From NCBI RefSeq assembly GCF_014836535.1, contig NZ_JACSQP010000001.1, positions 348,337 through 412,336 of the forward strand: DNA of 64,000 nt. Reading direction: 5' to 3'. Below the pieces are notes generated by a model. That model was not told the DNA's origin. It did not search any database and saw only the letters and a list, made by a program, of their open reading frames with translations. The stretch is from Microbacterium pullorum (GTDB lineage: Bacteria; Actinomycetota; Actinomycetes; Actinomycetales; Microbacteriaceae). A program made the position numbers and the translations under genes. This document shows positions 62,875 through 64,000 of the stretch, piece by piece; the first letter of the stretch is position 1; each line of letters opens with the position of its first letter.

Positions 62875-63348
62875 ATGACCATCACCACGACCACGCACCT
62901 GAACTTCCGCGGCACCGCCCGCGCGGCGCTGCAGTTCTATCACTCCGTCTTCGGCGGCACGCTGGCGGTCACCCGCTACAGCGACGTCGGAATGCCGGCC
63001 GGTGCGCCGGGCGCCCAGAACGTCGTCTTCGGGCAGCTCGAGAGCGACAGCGGATTCCGCGTCATGGCGTACGACATCCCCGGCGCGAGCGAGGGGACGA
63101 CGGATGCCGCGCATGCCGGACACACCCGACGCGCGAACGGCGTCACCCTCACGGACCAGCCGTTCTTCCTCTCCGCGCGCGGCGACACGATCGACGAGGT
63201 GCAGCAGTACTGGGCGGCGCTGGCCGAGGGCGCTGCGGTGATCGAGCCGCTGGCAGCTTCGGCGTGGAGCCCCGGGTTCGGCATGCTCACCGATCGCTTC
63301 GGCGTGACGTGGATCCTCGACGTGGCCGCCACGCGCGGCGGCCGCTGA
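62875..63348 (+). CDS. VOC-family protein, PhnB/3-demethylubiquinone-methyltransferase-like
   Basis: A 157-residue glyoxalase-fold protein of the PhnB-like type (THLNFRGTARAALQFYHSVFGG; FFLSARGDTIDEVQQYWAALAEG; FGMLTDRFGVTWILDVA). These often bind a small ligand with a metal and may take part in resistance or catabolism. It is divergent from the WYL regulator across 98 bp, hence a candidate target. ATG 62875 follows TGAGGAGCAGAC. Confidence 0.87.
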   Translation: MTITTTTHLNFRGTARAALQFYHSVFGGTLAVTRYSDVGMPAGAPGAQNVVFGQLESDSGFRVMAYDIPGASEGTTDAAHAGHTRRANGVTLTDQPFFLSARGDTIDEVQQYWAALAEGAAVIEPLAASAWSPGFGMLTDRFGVTWILDVAATRGGR

Positions 63349-63373
63349 TTGGAGCGGGAACACCCGGTGTCGC

Positions 63374-63736
63374 TCAGCGAACGACAGGCAGCCCCGTCGC
63401 CTCGGCAGCAGCGTCGATCGAACCGAGGTCGGTGACGTCGTCGAATCCGGCATCCACCATCAACCGTGTCGCCTGCGACGAGCGGTTGCCCGAGGCGCAG
63501 TACACCAGGTACTCGGCGTCGGGGTCGAGCTCATCCAGCGATGCGGCCAGCTCGCCGCCGTTGAGGTCGTACGACACCGCCCCGTCGAGGTGACCGTCGA
63601 CATACTCCGAGGGGGTGCGCACATCGATGATGATCGTGTCGTCACCGACGGCGACCGGCTCGGCCGGGGCGGCGCAGCCGACGAGGGTGAGGCTGAGGGC
63701 GACGGCGCCGACGAGGGCGGGGAACAGGCGCGACAT
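63374..63736 (-). CDS. Rhodanese-domain lipoprotein
   Basis: A 120-residue exported lipoprotein. The signal peptide ends in the lipobox LVGC (Cys 21), followed by a single rhodanese domain (IIIDVRTPSEYVDGHLDGAV) with the active-site Cys in YCASGNRS. It handles sulfane sulfur or acts as a redox sensor on the outer membrane face. The DUF4395 gene lies 39 bp upstream on the same strand, a common thiosulfate/rhodanese-associated pairing. Confidence 0.92.
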   Translation of the reverse strand: MSRLFPALVGAVALSLTLVGCAAPAEPVAVGDDTIIIDVRTPSEYVDGHLDGAVSYDLNGGELAASLDELDPDAEYLVYCASGNRSSQATRLMVDAGFDDVTDLGSIDAAAEATGLPVVR

Positions 63737-63775
63737 CGGATTCCTTGGGGTCAGAAGAGCGAAGGGGGAGCGGGA

Positions 63776-64000
63776 TCAGCGGGTGATGCAGGCGTCGCCG
63801 GCGCAGTGCTGCGGCGGCGTGCGGGTGAAGAGGCGCTGCAAGTGGCATCCGGGACAGATGCCGAAGGCGGTCTCGACGAACAGGAGCGACAGGCACGTGC
63901 CGCACAGCGCGAGCACGAGGGCGAAGGGGGCGGCGAACAGGCCCATTCCGGCGCAGGTCACCAGGCCCAGGCCGATGCCCAGCCACCAGGCGAACTCCTT
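63776..64000 (-). CDS. DUF4395-like membrane protein, truncated by the window edge
   Basis: The visible C-terminal 74 residues contain two hydrophobic segments (WWLGIGLGLVTCAGMGLFA; FALVLALCGTCLSLLFVETAFG) and a cysteine-rich end (ICPGCHLQRLF; QHCAGDACITR). This fits the C-terminus of DUF4395 proteins, which are usually found near rhodaneses. The N-terminus lies outside the window. Confidence 0.72.
   Translation of the reverse strand, partial: KEFAWWLGIGLGLVTCAGMGLFAAPFALVLALCGTCLSLLFVETAFGICPGCHLQRLFTRTPPQHCAGDACITR

Overview
The window is high-GC, densely coded DNA from a Gram-positive actinobacterium. The strongest clues are imuA'-imuB-dnaE2, a bacterial XPB helicase pair, DUF3027, DUF3263, DUF2332 and LytR_C proteins, a LAVTG (sortase-E type) cell-wall anchor, a WXG100 protein, and many leaderless genes whose ATG or GTG lies about 7 nt after a TANNNT -10 box. 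A Microbacteriaceae genome (Microbacterium or a close relative) fits best; this is inferred from gene style, not from a marker gene.

Layout. 1-2.6 kb: MsiK/UgpC-type ATPase, a DsbA-like protein without active-site cysteines, tRNA-Thr. 2.7-7.7 kb: HTH regulator plus aldo/keto reductase, then an arsenic locus (ArsC, an ArsR-ArsC fusion, Acr3, divergent ArsR). 7.7-17.7 kb: chromosomal metabolism and stress genes, including a frameshifted ABC ATPase with its permease, two AKR/TetR/MBL units, MsrB and small conserved actinobacterial proteins. 17.9-30 kb: cold-shock protein, groEL under a double CIRCE, WXG100, a two-component system, XPB helicase with partner, a second cold-shock protein, serC, a DtxR-family regulator. 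30-32 kb: M23 peptidase behind a structured leader RNA, a 36-codon ORF ending in a terminator, an HNH endonuclease. 32.5-38.3 kb: LexA-boxed mutasome operon imuA'-imuB-dnaE2.

38.8-50.3 kb is a defence island beside tRNA-Arg: a 50-aa cysteine-containing small ORF, a type I restriction system (hsdM-hsdS-hsdR), a translationally coupled Mrr-like endonuclease, and a convergent SIR2-STAND protein. 50.6-56.1 kb: zinc alcohol dehydrogenase, a large lamin-tail surface protein, TetR, SnoaL-like protein. 56.2-60.1 kb is a compact ADP-ribose-themed unit: FRG-domain protein, ADP-ribosylglycohydrolase fused to a dual-specificity phosphatase, HD-domain protein, and a divergent NrtR-like regulator with a dead Nudix box, with candidate operators in the divergent gap. 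60.1-64 kb: VOC and monooxygenase proteins, ArfB, WYL regulator, rhodanese lipoprotein and a DUF4395 fragment.

At a finer scale the window carries several repeat families. One is a REP-like palindrome (arm GGTCGTTGAGCGAGC...) present between genes and also inside dnaE2 and hsdM, where it is translated in frame. Two unrelated paired palindromic elements lie near 22.9/23.1 kb and 32.0/32.3 kb.
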